The notes beneath the pieces are model-generated. The model did not search any database. It was not told the DNA's origin and saw only the letters and a list, made by a program, of their open reading frames with translations. DNA of 5,446 bases from Lachnospiraceae bacterium. Lineage in GTDB: Bacteria > Bacillota_A > Clostridia > Lachnospirales > Lachnospiraceae. The translations under genes and the position numbers were made by a program. How positions within the stretch are numbered: position 1 is the first letter of the stretch; each line of letters begins with the position of its first letter. Below are positions 5,408 to 5,446 of the stretch, piece by piece. Location: assembly GCA_017958245.1 (NCBI GenBank), contig JAGDDC010000291.1, forward strand, positions 1 through 5,446, in the 5' to 3' direction.

Positions 5408-5446
5408 GCCTGATCCTCCCTATCAGGCTGAACGCAAAGTATACAA
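5400..5446 (-). CDS. Possible 3' end of an upstream gene (partial)
   Basis: One minus-strand frame entering the window reads VYFAFSLIGRIRHV and stops at TGA (5402-5400), 57 bases before the Lgt-like start. The hydrophobic then basic composition would suit the C-terminus of a small membrane or DNA-associated protein. A second frame is also open, until a TAG within 5380-5390, so the choice is uncertain. Fourteen codons are too few to name a family. Confidence 0.25.
   Translation of the reverse strand, partial: VYFAFSLIGRIRHV
5408..5428 (-). other. Perfect 7-bp inverted repeat with SD-like loop
   Basis: The minus strand reads GCCTGAT, AGGGAGG, ATCAGGC: two perfect 7-base arms around a seven-base purine loop. 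As RNA this is a hairpin displaying an anti-16S-like AGGGAGG in its loop, with an ATG (5407-5405) directly after the right arm. As DNA it is a 21-base dyad that could bind a dimeric regulator. If the upstream frame ending at 5400 is real, the repeat lies within its last codons. Confidence 0.45.

Noticed and set aside
5343..5446. Sigma-70-type promoter in the leader (TATATA or TATACA as -10)
   Set aside because: AT-rich hexamers are present, but no TTGACA-like -35 lies at 16-18 bases, so a promoter cannot be supported.

Overview
This window looks like the chromosome of a Clostridia-type member of the Bacillota, possibly Lachnospiraceae or a relative. This rests on family-level recognition of the proteins, strong GGAGG-type ribosome binding sites and roughly balanced base composition; the sequence alone does not fix the genus. 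All convincing genes lie on the minus strand and appear to form one transcription unit read from high to low coordinates. The plus-strand open frames are shadows of these genes.

Layout in the direction of transcription. (1) 5446-5343 is a leader of about 100 bases. It may contain the last codons of an upstream gene, a perfect 7-bp palindrome with a Shine-Dalgarno-like loop, and a possible 39-codon small ORF overlapping the next gene. (2) 5342-2832 is a single 836-codon frame joining a complete-looking prolipoprotein diacylglyceryl transferase-type membrane protein (Lgt family, residues 1-268) to a complete M3 zinc oligoendopeptidase (residues 269-836). (3) 2831-2763 is a short gap with an 11-bp hairpin. 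(4) 2762-897 encodes a B12-binding-type radical SAM protein (TIGR03960-like), most likely starting at TTG. (5) 896-836 is a 61-base gap. (6) 835-14 encodes a DUF2344/TIGR03936 protein, the usual partner of the radical SAM protein. (7) 13-1 leads out of the window and holds a possible ribosome binding site for a following gene. In many Firmicutes the radical SAM/DUF2344 pair is followed by ribonuclease G and the rplU-rpmA ribosomal protein genes, so these may lie just outside.

The radical SAM and DUF2344 proteins are expected to act together in an RNA- or ribosome-related process that is still undefined. The Lgt-like part would sit in the membrane, and the peptidase would be cytosolic. The most notable point is the Lgt-peptidase junction. 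The two full-length proteins join with no linker, exactly where an internal ribosome binding site and ATG for the peptidase lie. The junction also holds a canonical -1 slippery heptamer (A_AAG_GGG), and the shifted frame meets a TGA four bases before that ATG. The fusion may therefore be real, a one-base homopolymer error, or a frameshift-controlled junction. No mobile element, CRISPR array, tRNA or rRNA is visible.
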